Positions 1 through 11,976 are shown, counted from the stretch's first letter. The stretch is 64,000 bases of DNA from Linyphia triangularis (GCA_963978545.1 OZ021731.1:57895242-57959241); one strand, 5' to 3'. Made by a program: numbers and translations. The notes: generated by a model not told the origin, from the sequence alone.

Positions 1-239
1 TTTTCGCACGCATAAATATACACACTTTGATTTTGGAAAGTATCTTTTCTAAAATAAAGTATATTAATATAAGTAAGAACTTTGTCTTTGATGAAAATTT
101 TAAAAACCAAGATTGAAACTACCGAATACATTGTACTATAAGTTAAAACAGGTTGTATCTCAAAATTCTCTTTAATGACAAAGTAGTCTTTTGAATTTCG
201 AATATATATAGAGAAAAATGATAAAATAATCCATATATT
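1..239. other. AT-rich sequence without recognised feature
   Basis: Stops occur in all frames. I see no repeat partner elsewhere in the window and no structured motif. Confidence 0.5.
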
Positions 240-825
240 TTTAAACCTTTATATTAAATTCGATTTTTAATGTGTGTGTGGCTGCCGGACAAATCTGCAG
301 AAGTCCAATTTACACACTTGCCTTCATTAAATTCTGAAACTTGGCAGATCCTATGTTGATGACAATGCATTCTATCAAGTTTTGGGAGCTGTCACTTAAA
401 AGACCGCTTTTACGTACGCTACTATTACTGTTTCGTATGACTGATTAACACACTTTCCTCCTTTTAATCAAGCCGAAACTTGGAAAATCGATTTGATGTC
501 GATGACAATGCATTCAATAAAGTTTTGGGAGGCTTTTACTGTCAATAAACGGCACCCTTTACACAGGCTTCCATTATCACTTCGCGATGTTAATTAATCA
601 ACTTGCCGTCATTCACTGAAGTTTGAAAGATGCAGTCTTATTGACAACGAATGTAGTATATCACACTTTGAGTCTGTTAATGTTATTAAATGTCCGCTTT
701 TACACACTCTATTATTGCCTCTTCGGAGGACTAACCCAATCGTGGCCATGCAATTGAGCTAAAACTAGAATAATAGACACATTATCGATGACGAAGCATT
801 TTATCAAGTTTTGGTGGCCAAAAAA
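240..825 (+). repeat. Family A element, copy 1, with four ~143-bp tandem units
   Basis: It opens with the family A 5' end (CCTTTATATTAA then a GAT box). Inside are four imperfect units, anchored by GATGACAATGCATTC-like boxes near 358, 501, 641 and 787. Each unit holds the order TTGCCGTCATT, GAAACTTGG, GATGTCGATGACAATGCATT, AAGTTTTGGGAG, then CCGCTTTTACACAC. Copies at 3388 and 8471 have only about one and a half units, so the unit number varies. The 3' end of the family is not seen here. No coding sequence. Non-autonomous mobile element is an inference from copy number and conserved ends. Confidence 0.75.
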
Positions 826-2490
826 AAGTTATTCAATGGCCGGGAATCGATAGTTTTCTTTGTAGTGGACAAAAACTATGAAAACTCGATTCGAATTCAA
901 AATCGCTTAAATAAGTTGCAATTTCGCATAGCAGTTGCTAATATATTTAAAAGAAAGTGTTATTTCACATCTAACGGACCATCACTAGTCGATAGTTTTT
1001 TTATATTAATTTCACTTCAAACAAACAACACTCAGTTTTCTTCTGTTATAAGTTTATTATAATTCTTGTATATCGGGAGGAGAAGGTTTTTAGAACAACT
1101 TTTAACTCACAATGTCAACCAGAACAGCAAAAAAATAGAACACTAAAAAAACTTATTTGAAATGCCACTTGCAAAGAATAAACTTTTGTAATTTCGACAG
1201 TGAAAATTAAAGCAAACGATAATTATAAGAATTACAACCATGACGCTGCGTAAACAGAAAGGGATGGATTAATTTTTATTTATTCATACAATGATACCCA
1301 AATTCCGAAAATAAAAGTTTTCAACGGGTTCCGACATCCTCCAAAATTTTCACTCTGCTTTTGTAGCTAACACGCCACTTATAAAACAAGTTTCTTCTTA
1401 CTTTACTTAGCATTTTATGTAATTTGACGATACTTACTTTTTGAATACCGTAAAAACTAATAGAAACGGCACCACCTTAACAACATTCCTATTTTTCTAT
1501 AAATTGTTAATTTCTCCGCTATACGGAAAAATATAATGTCTATATTCCCCATATCTCCGATAATTTTCTATTCAAAATTGTGAACTTCTAGGTGTGGTAT
1601 AATTTAACGAAATTGGGCGCGCCAATTTTAATATTGGATGATATTTTGGGTGTAACCCGAATCCAGACTCATCGCAAAATTTCGCACCACATTTTTTTCC
1701 CCCAACCTCTCCGATAAAATCTCTTTTCTTGACACTTCGGCTGGCTATCACTGTCATGTAAAAGCGGTTTTAATCGGACCGGTCATCAATATTACCGTCA
1801 AAGAATTTATCATGCAGGGATGGCAACGGCTGAGTAGTTGTGAAATGAATAGTGGCTCTTGTCCGTTATAGGGAAGATGTAATTTAATTTAGCATGATTT
1901 AGTGTGCACTGGAGCATTATGAAATTGTCGAATGATTCATGTAGATGTTACATAGATGTGTAAATCTTCGGGCCTGGAAGTTCGGTCGTAAATCAAAAGT
2001 TATTTTATTTTTTAATTTGTTGTTCGATACAACAAACTGCTTTTTAGACTTAGGCTAACAAATGTTTATATAAGTAAATGTAAAATCCTATTTCTAGTGA
2101 TTTTAGTAAAATAGAACAACATATTTCTGTCGATAGATTTTGGATAGAAATGATAAATTACACGCATAAAAACAATGCTTTAGGAACAAAGTAGACAAAC
2201 ATATAATTTCTTAACGGTGCGGGGATTTAAATATCTACTTGAATATTCGAAACTTTTGTTACTTGCAACTTTTAAGCTTCAATTTTTTTTCGAAGTAATT
2301 CTTCGTTATCGTACGTAATGTTATTTATTTATCCTCTTATTATGATACACCTATTATTTACCGCATCCCTTTAATATTGAAATAATTCATTCCTCATTGT
2401 AGCGAGTGTTTCTTGGTGCAAGATCTACACGTGGCTATGCTGAGCCGAAAAATCTTTAGTATAGGATCTTAATTATTTAAAGTAATTTAA
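826..2490. other. Featureless AT-rich stretch
   Basis: No repeat partner found in the window. The 83-codon open frame at 811-1062 starts inside the family A repeat and has no recognisable domain, so I do not call it a gene. A slightly GC-richer patch lies at 1600-1870. Confidence 0.5.
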
Positions 2491-2491
2491 A

Positions 2492-2545
2492 TGGAGAAGG
2501 GGTGGGGGGAGGAGGAATGGGGAGGTTTGAGGAGAGGAAGAATGA
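2492..2545 (+). repeat. G-rich purine tract
   Basis: An almost unbroken A/G run with GGGG blocks (GGGGTGGGGGGAGGAGG). Low-complexity DNA that could adopt non-B structure; no gene is attached. Confidence 0.6.
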
Positions 2546-2747
2546 CTTCTGGAAGGTATTTTAAGGAGCACACAAATGATAAAAAAAATCTATATTTTAA
2601 TTTTTGCATATTTTAAAACTAAGAACATTTTTGTATTCAGTTGTGTATGAGTTTTTATTCCATCTACACTAGAAGTGTTTTTGTTTATTTTCTAATAGTG
2701 TTTATTATGCATATAAGTTAATCTTTAAATCCTTACTTCATCGAAAC

Positions 2748-3010
2748 AAGTTTTTTTTTTTTTCTTCTTTTTTTTTTTTTCTTTCTTCTTTTTTAAGCTC
2801 AAAAAGGTGTATTTTCTTAAAAACCACTCTTTCATTTATCCTATTGCTCTCAAAATTTAATAATCAGATTGTATTAAACATTTCAATCCATGGATTTATG
2901 TATTAAATAACTGTAAGAAATTTAGTCATTAAAAACTTGCTAGAATTTTAGTGCTGTCTAAAGAAAAAAACTTGAACTTAGAGAAATATATATATATATA
3001 TATATATAAA
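2748..3010. repeat. Pyrimidine tract and (TA)n microsatellite
   Basis: A T/C-only run at 2750-2797 is followed, after unremarkable sequence, by about 11 TA units at 2986-3008. Simple-sequence repeats only. Confidence 0.85.
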
Positions 3011-3387
3011 AATAAATAAAAAAACAAAACACTAAGCCTTGATATCATAAATTTATGGGTTAATATTTAGAAAAGAGTTCATAGAATGCGTAGCAGTCAA
3101 AAATTAGGCATTCCAGCTTTTTATTTAAAATAATATTTTTTTAAAAAATAAAATCCCTCAAAAGCAATTGTTTTTAACCTTATTCGGAGGCAGAATCAGT
3201 TGCATACACCTACTCCTTTAAGAAGGTACTCATAAGCATTGTCCTTCTAATGGTAGTTAACCGGGAAAACTTTTGTATCTACGCCCATTGAAAACGGAGA
3301 GACTAGGCGCAGGCTTGATTCAAATATCCCTCATGCTTGTCGAGCCTTTTAACAAGGTTGGTTTGCACATTCAACGACCTATTTTTA

Positions 3388-3808
3388 AATCCTTTATATT
3401 AACTTTGATTTAGTGTGTGAGTCGATGGGTGGCAAATCTGCTGACGCCTAATTACCCCCCTTGCTGTCATCCAATCGGGCTGAAATTGACAGATAGATTC
3501 GATGTCGATAACAATGCATTCTATCAAATTTTGGGACTGCAAATCTCACTGATAGGTCGCTTTTAAGGAATACTAATAAACCAACTTGCTGTATCCAATC
3601 TCGATGAAATAATATTTAACATACTATTGTTGAAACTCTTTCCTGTTGCCAAAAATTTCTTTACAAAATAAATAATAAAATTACTTTATTTAGAATAAAT
3701 AAATGACATTTGGATGTGAGAGCATAAATTCGAGTTAATTTTCAATAAATAAATTTTGAAACGTAGTTTAATGAATATAAAAAATTGGCAGTGTACGTAA
3801 GGGATTTA
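3388..3808 (+). repeat. Family A element, copy 2 (uninterrupted, ~420 bp)
   Basis: Both family ends are present: AATCCTTTATATTAACTTTGAT at the left (about 3388) and a degenerate AAGGGATTTATA at the right. This copy gives the empty site for the nested element at 8657-9350: the join TTGCCAAAAATTTCTTTACAAAATAAATAATAAAATTAC at about 3647-3685 is continuous here and split there. The left half carries one and a half of the ~143-bp units seen in copy 1; the right half holds the conserved GAATAAATAAATGACATTTG and GAGCATAAATTC boxes. Confidence 0.8.
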
Positions 3809-3835
3809 TATGATTTTTTTATTTTTTTTATGGGT

Positions 3836-4000
3836 TACATTAGTATGCCGGCTACTCAGCCCGGGACCTACGTCTTTTCCAAATGACAAAGAACATCCGT
3901 GTCTAACCGGGACCGCCGCGAAATTTAGAAACATATTTATATCGGGTCTGGTACAACCAGATGGCCCTCTTATCTTATGCGTCACTAAGCGTTGGATGAA
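3836..4000 (+). repeat. SINE-like fragment
   Basis: The segment CTAACCGGGACCGCCGCGAAA and the following GGGTC-GGTAC block match the body of the tRNA-derived SINE at 5756-5960. No clear A or B box is seen here, so this is a body fragment or a decayed copy. The 65-codon open frame over it is not supported. Confidence 0.45.
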
Positions 4001-5065
4001 AATGTAAACAAACTATTCTGTGAACTGGATTGTACATACGGCATTGAAATTTATCGATAGCTGAAATGTTTCTTTTTATCCTTTTTTTATTTAATTAACC
4101 AGCTGAAATGTGGAAAGGATAATTCTATAAAGGAGTGACTTTCATGTTTGAAAACTTTACAGGTAAGTTGTATCATGTTATTAATGTATTGATTTCAAAC
4201 TTTTAGTATTCTAAGTTAGGCTTAATCCTATCTTAACTCAAACAATCTCTCATAGAAATTAAAAAGTTTTATTTCATAATTCTATTTTATATATTGTTTT
4301 GAAAATATAATTTTGTAAAACTGATGATGATGAAGATGTTTGTTTCCTACTGAAACAACTATCATGCAAACATTTGCTGATTTTTTAATATTATTAAAAA
4401 TAGTTAGAAAGTAATCTTTCTATTTATCACTTGATTTAAGTTGAAATTATATTTTAATGGCTATACTCGTAAACAAAACCTGCTGATGTTTCTTTTCTTA
4501 GTACCAAGGAATGTAACAAGAATATATGATACCGATGGAAGAATAGACCAGTTAGAAGAATAAACGATAAAATCTAAAAGAAAATGTAAACATTGCAAAA
4601 AAAAAAACGACTGGTTGTTGTGTGTTCAAGAATACCGCATTATTTTTTATTGCCTGATCATTCAAAAAGTGCGAATAAGTATTCAACAGAATATTTCCCA
4701 CAGACTGTATGTATTTTTTTTTTCTTGTTTTTTTTTTGGAGAAGAAAAAAATAATCACGAATTAAAATGGCTCTTGAAATGTAATGCTAATAATGATGGT
4801 TCATAGTTTAAAAAAGAATATAATAATGTTCTCAAGTCGCGCTCTTCTGAAAAATAAAAGATGTACTTCACTACTTTTTATTTCAGTAGTTTGTTGCAAC
4901 TATTAATGCTGTTTTTTTTTATTTTAATTATCAATTTTATGAATGCTAAAAAGTTATTTATATAATTTTTTTTACTGACCTTTATTTGTAAATATCTATA
5001 AAACATATTCTTAGGGAATAATTTTTATGATTTCATTTTGACACTTATTTTCAAATCAAAGAAGT
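4001..5065. other. Featureless AT-rich stretch
   Basis: Homopolymer runs near 4599, 4706 and 4726 only. Overlapping short open frames on both strands at 4552-4806 are low-complexity and not credible. Confidence 0.5.
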
Positions 5066-5076
5066 CTTATTTGTTT

Positions 5077-5242
5077 TCTCATCTGATGACGGTGGTTAGC
5101 TCTCTGGCCATGCATGCCAAAGGTGCCATGTTCGAATCACGGATGTTCCTTGTGGTTCGGAATCAACTTTAAGCTGTATGTCCCATCCTCCTTAGCCGTC
5201 ATTGTGTATAAGAATAGGTCGTTGAGCTCATAAACCAACCAA
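5077..5242 (+). mobile_element. tRNA-derived SINE with 11-bp target duplication
   Basis: The head reads as a decayed tRNA: GGTGGTTAGCTCTCTGG resembles an RNA polymerase III A box and TGTTCGAATC a B box, about 40 bases apart. The body is unrelated to tRNA and the tail is AAACCAACCAA. The flanking sequence CTTATTTGTTT is repeated exactly at 5066-5076 and 5243-5253, as expected for LINE-driven retroposition. It is not a tRNA gene: no foldable acceptor stem, and the head runs into a SINE body. Confidence 0.85.
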
Positions 5243-5253
5243 CTTATTTGTTT

Positions 5254-5755
5254 AAAAATGAAAATACCTATTTTGAAATAATTTATCATGTTTTTCTTGA
5301 GGAAATACATTGCTTAAAAAGGAAATTTTAATCAGAATATTAGGTACTAGCACTTTACAATTTTTAAATTCCTATTATATTCAAAGTTGAAATACAATTT
5401 TTGTATAATAATTTAGTATATTTTTGTAATGTTTATTCTTTTAAATACATACTGTTTTAATGTATTGTTTGGTATGGTATTGAAATTATTTAAGATATAT
5501 TAGTATATGAATATATTTCAGAGAATTTTCAACCCGAATAATCTACTATAAAAGGAATATTAGTAATATTGAAAAAATCTAGTTATAATTTCAAGAATTT
5601 GCCGCAGTGTTTTAATTTAAATCCCACTCTCGGTGCTTTTACTTCATGATATTAGATGCTGTATCTGAATAATCTACTATTAAACAGCTTAACGTATTAA
5701 AACATTTAATAACTCACTACATAATATTTTATAGAAATTACTAGAGATGTTTCAT
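5254..5755. other. Featureless AT-rich stretch
   Basis: No repeat partner or coding signal seen. Confidence 0.5.
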
Positions 5756-5960
5756 TACATCTGTGGATTAAGGACTACGGTAGACGGCCGTCGTGTTTTC
5801 ATCTATCTCTTAGCGTGACGTCATCAAACTTAGTACCGGGACCTATACAGAGTAGAGAGTCTCTTAGTTTCGCGGCGGTCCCGGTCTAACCCGGGATTCG
5901 AACCAGGCACTTTTGGCATGCGAGGTCAGAATGCCAACTATACAGCCATCAGGTTGATCT
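5756..5960 (-). mobile_element. tRNA-derived SINE, reverse orientation
   Basis: Read on the minus strand, the head has GATGGCTGTATAGTTGGC (A-box-like) and CTGGTTCGAATCCCGG (strong B box), followed by a body with GACCGGGACCGCCGCGAAA. The same body block occurs at about 3893-3925. No clean target duplication was found, so the limits are approximate. Not a tRNA gene: a long non-tRNA body follows the B box. Confidence 0.75.
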
Positions 5961-5965
5961 TATAA

Positions 5966-6385
5966 GCATGAGTCCGGTGGAAGAGACAACAGTGCAAACG
6001 AATGCTTCTACACGCTAAATTTGCGGAGGACTCAATATACTTATAGAGCAATTAAGAAGTAACTCAACGTCCAAACAATTAGAAAAAACCCCAAAAAACT
6101 ATTGGTTTCCAAAGGGTGATCTACATTGTAAAAAGTAAGGCTAATCTTTAATAAAAAGAATAAAGTAAAAGATTGTTTTGCTGGTCATAACCTTATTTTC
6201 ATGTGTTCTTTGAAAGAGTTGTAGTTTTTAAAACTGTTTTCTGTTTTTTTTTATGTAAAATAGGATTTCCCCTAACAAATTACTGTATCGTATTAGGTTG
6301 CTAGTGAACAGTGACAAATCTAAACGATCAGCCGTCGCATATTTGGGTAGTTATAAATTGAAATTAGCAGCCGTAAATTATATTG
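5966..6385. other. Featureless stretch
   Basis: Nothing recognised between the SINE and the start of element C. Confidence 0.45.
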
Positions 6386-6770
6386 TACTAGATAAATACC
6401 CGTGCTTCGCTACGAAATTTTAACATGTGCAATATTTTAGCTAGCTGTGAGGCCTCGCATTGCGGAAATCTGTCATTCGTGTATAAAACTCAGTTTTTGC
6501 CGCTTCGCTCGCAAGAAGGTTCATCGCTACGCAAAATCTAGCTCGCTTCGTTCGCTGAAAAGTTCATGGACACATAAACACAGGCTTATTTCACACGTTA
6601 AAAGGTTTATTGCTATGCAAGCATAAGCTCGCTTCACTCACTAAAATCTAATTGCTACGTAAAGACTTAATATTGGAAGCCTCTTCTTTGCCAAGAAAAA
6701 AAAATTCCCCGTTAATACAATAATACAACATCCCTTTAAGATTATTTTAACACGTGTTTGTGGAAAGCAA

Positions 6771-7960
6771 AATTAGAGGCTAAAACTACTTATGTTGAAA
6801 CTTTCAGAAATCTAGGCCTATTCGAAGTCGCTTTTTGTGAAAAAAATTAATTGAAAACAAATTAAAATTTTAACATTCTTTTTGTCAGTTCAATTAGAAG
6901 GCCAAAACTACTTGTGCTGAAAATTTCAGAAATGTAGCCCAATTACAAATCATTTTGTAAAATATTTGTTAATTAATTAAAAAAAAAAATTATGTTTTTC
7001 AAAAATCCAATTAGAAGGCCACAACTATTTATGTTGAAAATTTCAATGCCGTAGCCCTATTTGAAATCGTTTTGTAATATATAAATTAATTAAAAAAATT
7101 AATTAAAAAAGAACAAAATAAAAATTTAAAATTCTGTTATTTTAAAGTCCAATTAAAAAGTCAAAACTACTTATGTTGAAAATTTCAGATCTGTAGCTTT
7201 ATTAGATATCGTTTTGTAACATATTTATTAATTAATTAAAAAAAATAATTAAAAAAGAACTAATTAAAATTTTAACGTTATGTTTGTGATGTATACAATT
7301 AGAAGGCCAAAACTACTTATGCTGAAAATTTCAGAGCTGTAGCCCTATTAGTAGTCGTTTTGCAAAATGTTTATTAATTAATAAAAAAAATTAATTAAAA
7401 AATAACAAAGTAAAAATTTAAAATTATGTTTTTTAAAAGTCCAATTAAAAGACGAAAACTACTTATGTTGAAAATTTCAGAGCTGTAGCCCTATTAGTAA
7501 TCGTTTTTTAACATATTTATTAATTAATTAAAAAAATTAATTACAAAATAACTAATTAAAATTTTAACCTTGTGTTTGTGATGTATAAAATTAGTAGGCC
7601 AAAACTACTTTTGCTGAAAATTTCAGAGCTGTAGCCCTATTAGTAGTCGTTTTGTAAAATGTTTATTAATTAATAAAAAAAATTAATTAAAAAATAACAA
7701 AATAAAAATTTTAAATTCTGTTTTTTAAAAGTCCAATTAAAAGACGAAAACTACTTATGTTGAAAATTTCAGAGCCGTAGCCCTATTAGTAATCGTTTTG
7801 TAACATATTTATTAATTAATTAAAAAAATCAATTAAAAAATAACTAATTAAAATTTTAACATTCTGTTTGTGATGTATAAAATTAGAAGGCCAAAACTAC
7901 TTATGCTGAAAATTTCAGAGTTCTACTCCAATTTTAAGTAGGTTTCTATAGATCCACAGA
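6771..7960 (+). repeat. 146-bp tandem array with alternating monomer types
   Basis: Nine units start at AATTA(G/A)AAGNC boxes at 6771, 6892, 7009, 7151, 7297, 7443, 7589, 7735 and 7881. The first three are shorter (117-142 bp); from 7151 the spacing is exactly 146 bp. Two subtypes alternate from 7297: type 1 has AGAAGGCCAAAACTACTTATGCTG and AGTAGTCG, type 2 has AAAAGACGAAAACTACTTATGTTG and AGTAATCG. The amplifying unit was therefore a 292-bp dimer. Confidence 0.9.
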
Positions 7961-7964
7961 GCCA

Positions 7965-7977
7965 CAGACAGACAGAC

Positions 7978-8018
<41 letters not shown>

Positions 8019-8022
8019 CACA
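7965..8022 (+). repeat. (CAGA)n microsatellite
   Basis: About 13 CAGA units with one GATA interruption at the 3' side of element C. Confidence 0.95.
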
Positions 8023-8045
8023 GCTTGTTTTATTATTATAGATTA

Positions 8046-8470
8046 AGAGTTGTTCCAATTAATAACAATCATATCCGTTTAAGATAACTTTAACGTCAAA
8101 TGAAAACAAGTGCTCACATGCCAAAATCAATATCTTCATTTTTAATCCTCGTTAAATTTAGAAGAAAATGTACTTTCTAAAAAAATACTCGCAAAGTGAA
8201 CTTAACCTCTGCGAAGATGATGTATAAAAGCGTCACCGAATATAACATTTGCATAAAAGACTATGCGTGCAAGTGCCATACACTTTGACAACAATCCAAG
8301 AGATAATGTGCTCAAATAACATTGAATTTAACATCGATAAAACATACATTGTACACGTGTAAATGAATTTTATATTTACACAAGACAATGTACACAAGTG
8401 TAATTGGATTTCATAGCTTATACCTAAGTACTAATAATATAACTCATAAAAACAGAGTTTTTTTAAAAAA
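8046..8470. other. Mostly featureless; one imperfect inverted repeat
   Basis: At about 8347-8405, ACATTGTACACGTGTAAAT faces ATTTACACAAGACAATGT. Otherwise nothing recognised. Confidence 0.5.
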
Positions 8471-9641
8471 ATCCTTTATACTCATTGCCAATTTTTACAG
8501 AGTCGATAGCCGTTTTCAAAACCATTTTTATCAATAAAATCTGCGGCAAATTCTATTTCAAAATTTATTTATTAAAAAGGAACTTGAATTTATGCTCTAA
8601 CATGCAAATATCATTTATTTATTCTGATTAAAGTAATTTTATTATTTATTTATTATTTTCAATTGCCCATATGTATACATAGGGTAATGAAAAAAAAATC
8701 GGTTTCTTTTTCTTCAATTCTTCATGTTTTGATACATCTGGATTTCAAAAAAGTTGTCTAGAAAAAATGTCTGTCTGTGTGTACGTGGTCAGCATAACTC
8801 CCTTATAAATTGTCCTAGGATGATTAAATTTGGTGTAGGTTAGTGGTGACCATGAGATCTACCATTAAAGTTTTTATCAAAATCGCGCAGGCGCATAAGG
8901 TAGCTACCATTGAAAAAATCATGTTTTTCAAAAATTGCTGCTCTAACGATTTTGATAAAAATCGCCGTGGTAATTCCTCTGGTGTTCTATACATTCCCAC
9001 TTCCAAAATTCCCTTAAAAATGCTTTCATGGCGTAAAAAGTTGAAAAACGAATGTCTTCAACACCGAGTTCTCTTTCCTTGAGCATACCTCATCAACGAT
9101 CGTTTTTTCTTCTCTCCTCAGTTTCACTTATCAGAAAGGATAACATAAGAATTATCGAAAAGTACATCACCAAAATCATCAATTTGGCGGAGTAATTTTT
9201 TAAAGACCCATGCAAGAATTATCTAAAAAATATCGCCAAACTGGTCATTTTTGCTAAATGAATGATGAAAATATAAAAACGGTAAATGACACAAATCCAC
9301 GTCAGTATTATAGTGTGATTGAAAGTTGTGCGATGTTCCACACCCTTAGTTATAAAAAAATTGGCAACAGGAAAGAGTTTCAATAATGGTCGATTCAATG
9401 TTTTTTTTAAGGCGATTGGATGACGGCATATTGGTTTATTAGTATTTAGTAAAAGTGACTATTTAGAGACAGGTAACAGCCCCCAAATTTGATACAATGC
9501 ATTGTCATCGATATCGAACCCTATCTGCCTATTTTCAGCCCAATTGGATGACGGCAAGGAGGTTAAAATTAGACTCCCGCAGATTCTGCTCCCATCGACA
9601 AACAAACAATCATAAAAAAATTGAAGTTAATATAAAGGATT
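8471..9641 (-). repeat. Family A element, copy 3, split by a family B insertion
   Basis: On the minus strand this is family A from its 5' end (AATCCTTTATATTAACTT at about 9641) to its 3' end (TATAAAGGAT at about 8472). The two ends are 11-bp inverted repeats (AATCCTTTATA). After removing 8657-9350 about 477 bp remain, close to the uninterrupted copy at 3388-3808. The junction lies in a T-run that is continuous in that copy. Confidence 0.8.
8657..9350 (-). mobile_element. Family B element, copy 1
   Basis: About 694 bp, orientation set by copy 4 at 53324. Low-coordinate end: a near-palindrome TTTCAATTGCCCATATGTATACATAGGGTAATGAAA. High-coordinate end: GCGATGTTCCACACCCTTAG followed by T. In between are conserved blocks shared by all copies (ATCAAAATCG, CGCATAAGGTAGCTACC, ATGGCGTAAAAA, CCGCCAAA). 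Short open frames over it on both strands are not coding: they are disrupted in other copies. It sits inside family A copy 3. No target duplication is evident. Confidence 0.85.
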
Positions 9642-9983
9642 TAACTCTTTCGTTAGACGAGTACCAGTTGGCGCAGTTGTCACCAAGCTTAAATGTTTAC
9701 AAGTTTAAATGACGCTTAAATGTATCACGAAGCCTAAATGTTTACAATTTATTATAGGGTTGCCATCGCAACCCTATAAGGGTTTGTTATAGGAATTATA
9801 GAGGATTTGAAGATTGTTAGTTCGGATGAGTTATCGCTGCAATATGACAGTTTTTATCTGGTACCCGTCTAACGGAAGAGTAGCAAAATGTATTTACATA
9901 ATAAGGACAAATCTTAATAAATGTGACTTATACGCAAAAGAGACTTTTCTAAGAGATCTTAGAAAAATTTCTTCTCCACTCAA
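9642..9983. other. Small repeats and a hairpin
   Basis: GCTTAAATGTTTACAA and GCCTAAATGTTTACAAT recur at about 9690 and 9731. A perfect 11-bp stem, TATAGGGTTGC...GCAACCCTATA with a 4-base loop, lies at 9753-9778. No gene is attached. Confidence 0.6.
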
Positions 9984-11976
9984 GTGATAGCATTCGCTAC
10001 AGTCTCAAATCCGCTTGGTACACAGTTGGAAATAAGCTGTGATATTCTTTTGCGAAGTCAGAAACTTTCCTTAAGACATTGGGCTTTGCTACCAACCTAC
10101 AGAGATCTGTATAACTCGCGAACCATCGTCCACCACTTCCCTGCAGACCACCAACCAAAACTCCATTCAATCTTACTCAACCAACTCTCCCAATCAATTC
10201 TCACTCCCCATAACTCCCTTTCCAGCAAAGACTGTAAGTAAACTTCGCTCATTTACCCCCGAACAAAGAACATCCATAGCGAAGACACCACCCCCACGTC
10301 ACTCCGAACGAAGCTATTTACCGCCAGGATCAAACGATCCACACCTTTAGAAAGTGGGGGAGGATAAAAGAAGGTATAAGACACCCCCTCCCCTTGTCGT
10401 TTGGTCATCGCGGCGGCATAAAGACCATCAGCTTAAAGCTTCCTTTAACGCTGCGGTAAATTACCGCGGGCAGGAATTGCACCTGACGTTTCAATTTTAT
10501 CCGAAGGGTGCCTTTCCCCCCACCCTCAGGGGCTTAGACCCCCCTACGCATGGATTGGGTCGATTATTAGTAAGGCTTAGGGGCTGCCCTTTTGTGAAAA
10601 GGCCGCCCCTGAGTTGTGGGTGGAAGATGAGATGGAATGACGGCGTGATGTGGATAATTGGATGGATTTTTAGGGATGTGAGGTCTCTTTTTGTTGTAGG
10701 TTTAGTATTATGAATGTAAAGAAGAGTTTTTCTATTGGATTGAAGGGAATGTGGGTCAGGGAGGAAAGTCCATCTAAATGAGGTATTTCAAAAGGAGCTC
10801 TCAGGGTAATAGCTATTTTCAATGTAGAGACATTGACCGGCTTCACAACAGAAATTCCTTTCATATGTACTTTAATAAAAAACCCATTTAGGATTAGCTT
10901 TATAAACTGTGTTCTGGTTTTAAGATTTTTATCCTTTTTCAGATATAATTTGAAAATAGCATGCAAACTTACAATTAGTACTTACTGTTGTTAAACACAG
11001 GAACGAAGTTAATTTAGCTTTCCAGAAATATCTTATTAGGAAGAATTTCCCGGTTTTTTTATTGGGTAAAGAATGATAGGGAACCCCAAAACAAAACTAA
11101 AACAAACATACTTGAGAGCGATGCTTAAATACAGGATGATAAAAAAAAAATGAATACGTAGTTTAAATGATCATCTGTTTGGAAAATTCTCACCAAGATA
11201 TAATCTTGAATCATGGTGATAGTGAGGTCGTGCTCCACGTAAAAAAAAAAAAAAAAAAAAAAAATGCCATCTTCAACAGTCCTTCCAAATGCTTGATAAA
11301 ACAGATTTTTGCAATGTACACATTTTGTATGACGTCCTGTACACCATTCACTACAATACACAGTAAAATATCATAAATTTAAATGCAGACGATAGAAATT
11401 TATTAAAAAATTGCATTACATGCAGATCCAATTCGAAATACACTATCCTTTGCAGGCAGATATTTTACAAGATACAAATAAACACTACATCAAACATGTT
11501 TGGATTGCGACTCTAATATTTTCAAACTAATATTCCCACGTAGAAATTCCTGGTACTGCTAAAAAAAAACCACCTCACACATAACCATCTACATCTGACA
11601 TTTAAATATAAAACCAAAACCATTATAGAACTTTCTTGCTCCAATATATAACGAACTAAATCCCCTCATCATTTCATCTACAATTCCCCTTGACCAAGCA
11701 ACAAAGAAACAGTTCGAACTGAGAACCTCACAAAACACAATCTCCTGCAAGACCAGTCCCTCCGGGCAGCGATCTAGGGAAACAAAAGACCTTCCCTGAT
11801 ATTGACATTATATTTAAATCCAAATAACTGCACGCGAATCCCATACATGCTCTCAGTCTTTCATACGAACCAGGGGAGATGGGGTTTGGGGGGGGGGGGG
11901 TTAAGGTTTGTAGAGAGAAGAGGATGTTGACTCTCTTAGTATCCTTTATCCCAATCTTTTATGCTTTAAAACACTT
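9984..11976. other. Gene-free stretch with GC-richer patches
   Basis: The patches at 10090-10640 and 11640-11860 are richer in C and G than the surroundings, with C-heavy plus-strand runs. The 119-codon open frame at 10354-10713 lies in the first patch but shows no domain, signal peptide or repeat pattern that I recognise. A 24-A run is at 11241-11264 and a G run at 11887-11900. Unique sequence, possibly ancient non-coding; nothing supported as a gene. Confidence 0.45.

Larger units (their letters stand above)
6386..8045 (+). repeat. Element C: interspersed repeat with internal tandem array and (CAGA)n tail
   Basis: It starts near AATACCCGTGCTTCGCTACG and ends (CAGACAGA)n, then CTTGTTTTATTATTATAGATT. 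The first 270 bp hold repeated GCTCGCTTCG-type motifs; 6771-7960 is a tandem array listed separately. There is no coding region. Ends of the TACCCGTGCTTCGC / TTATTATTATAGAT kind are, from memory, common in arthropod interspersed repeats, but I cannot assign a class. I see no target duplication. No second copy lies in the window. Confidence 0.65.

Noticed and set aside
9753..9778. Perfect hairpin read as a transcription terminator
   Set aside because: Bacterial terminators are not expected here and no gene lies upstream; kept only as a small structure.
10354..10713. 119-codon open frame in a GC-richer patch, possible gene
   Set aside because: No domain, no start context or splice pattern I can defend; GC-richer unique sequence easily holds open frames of this length.
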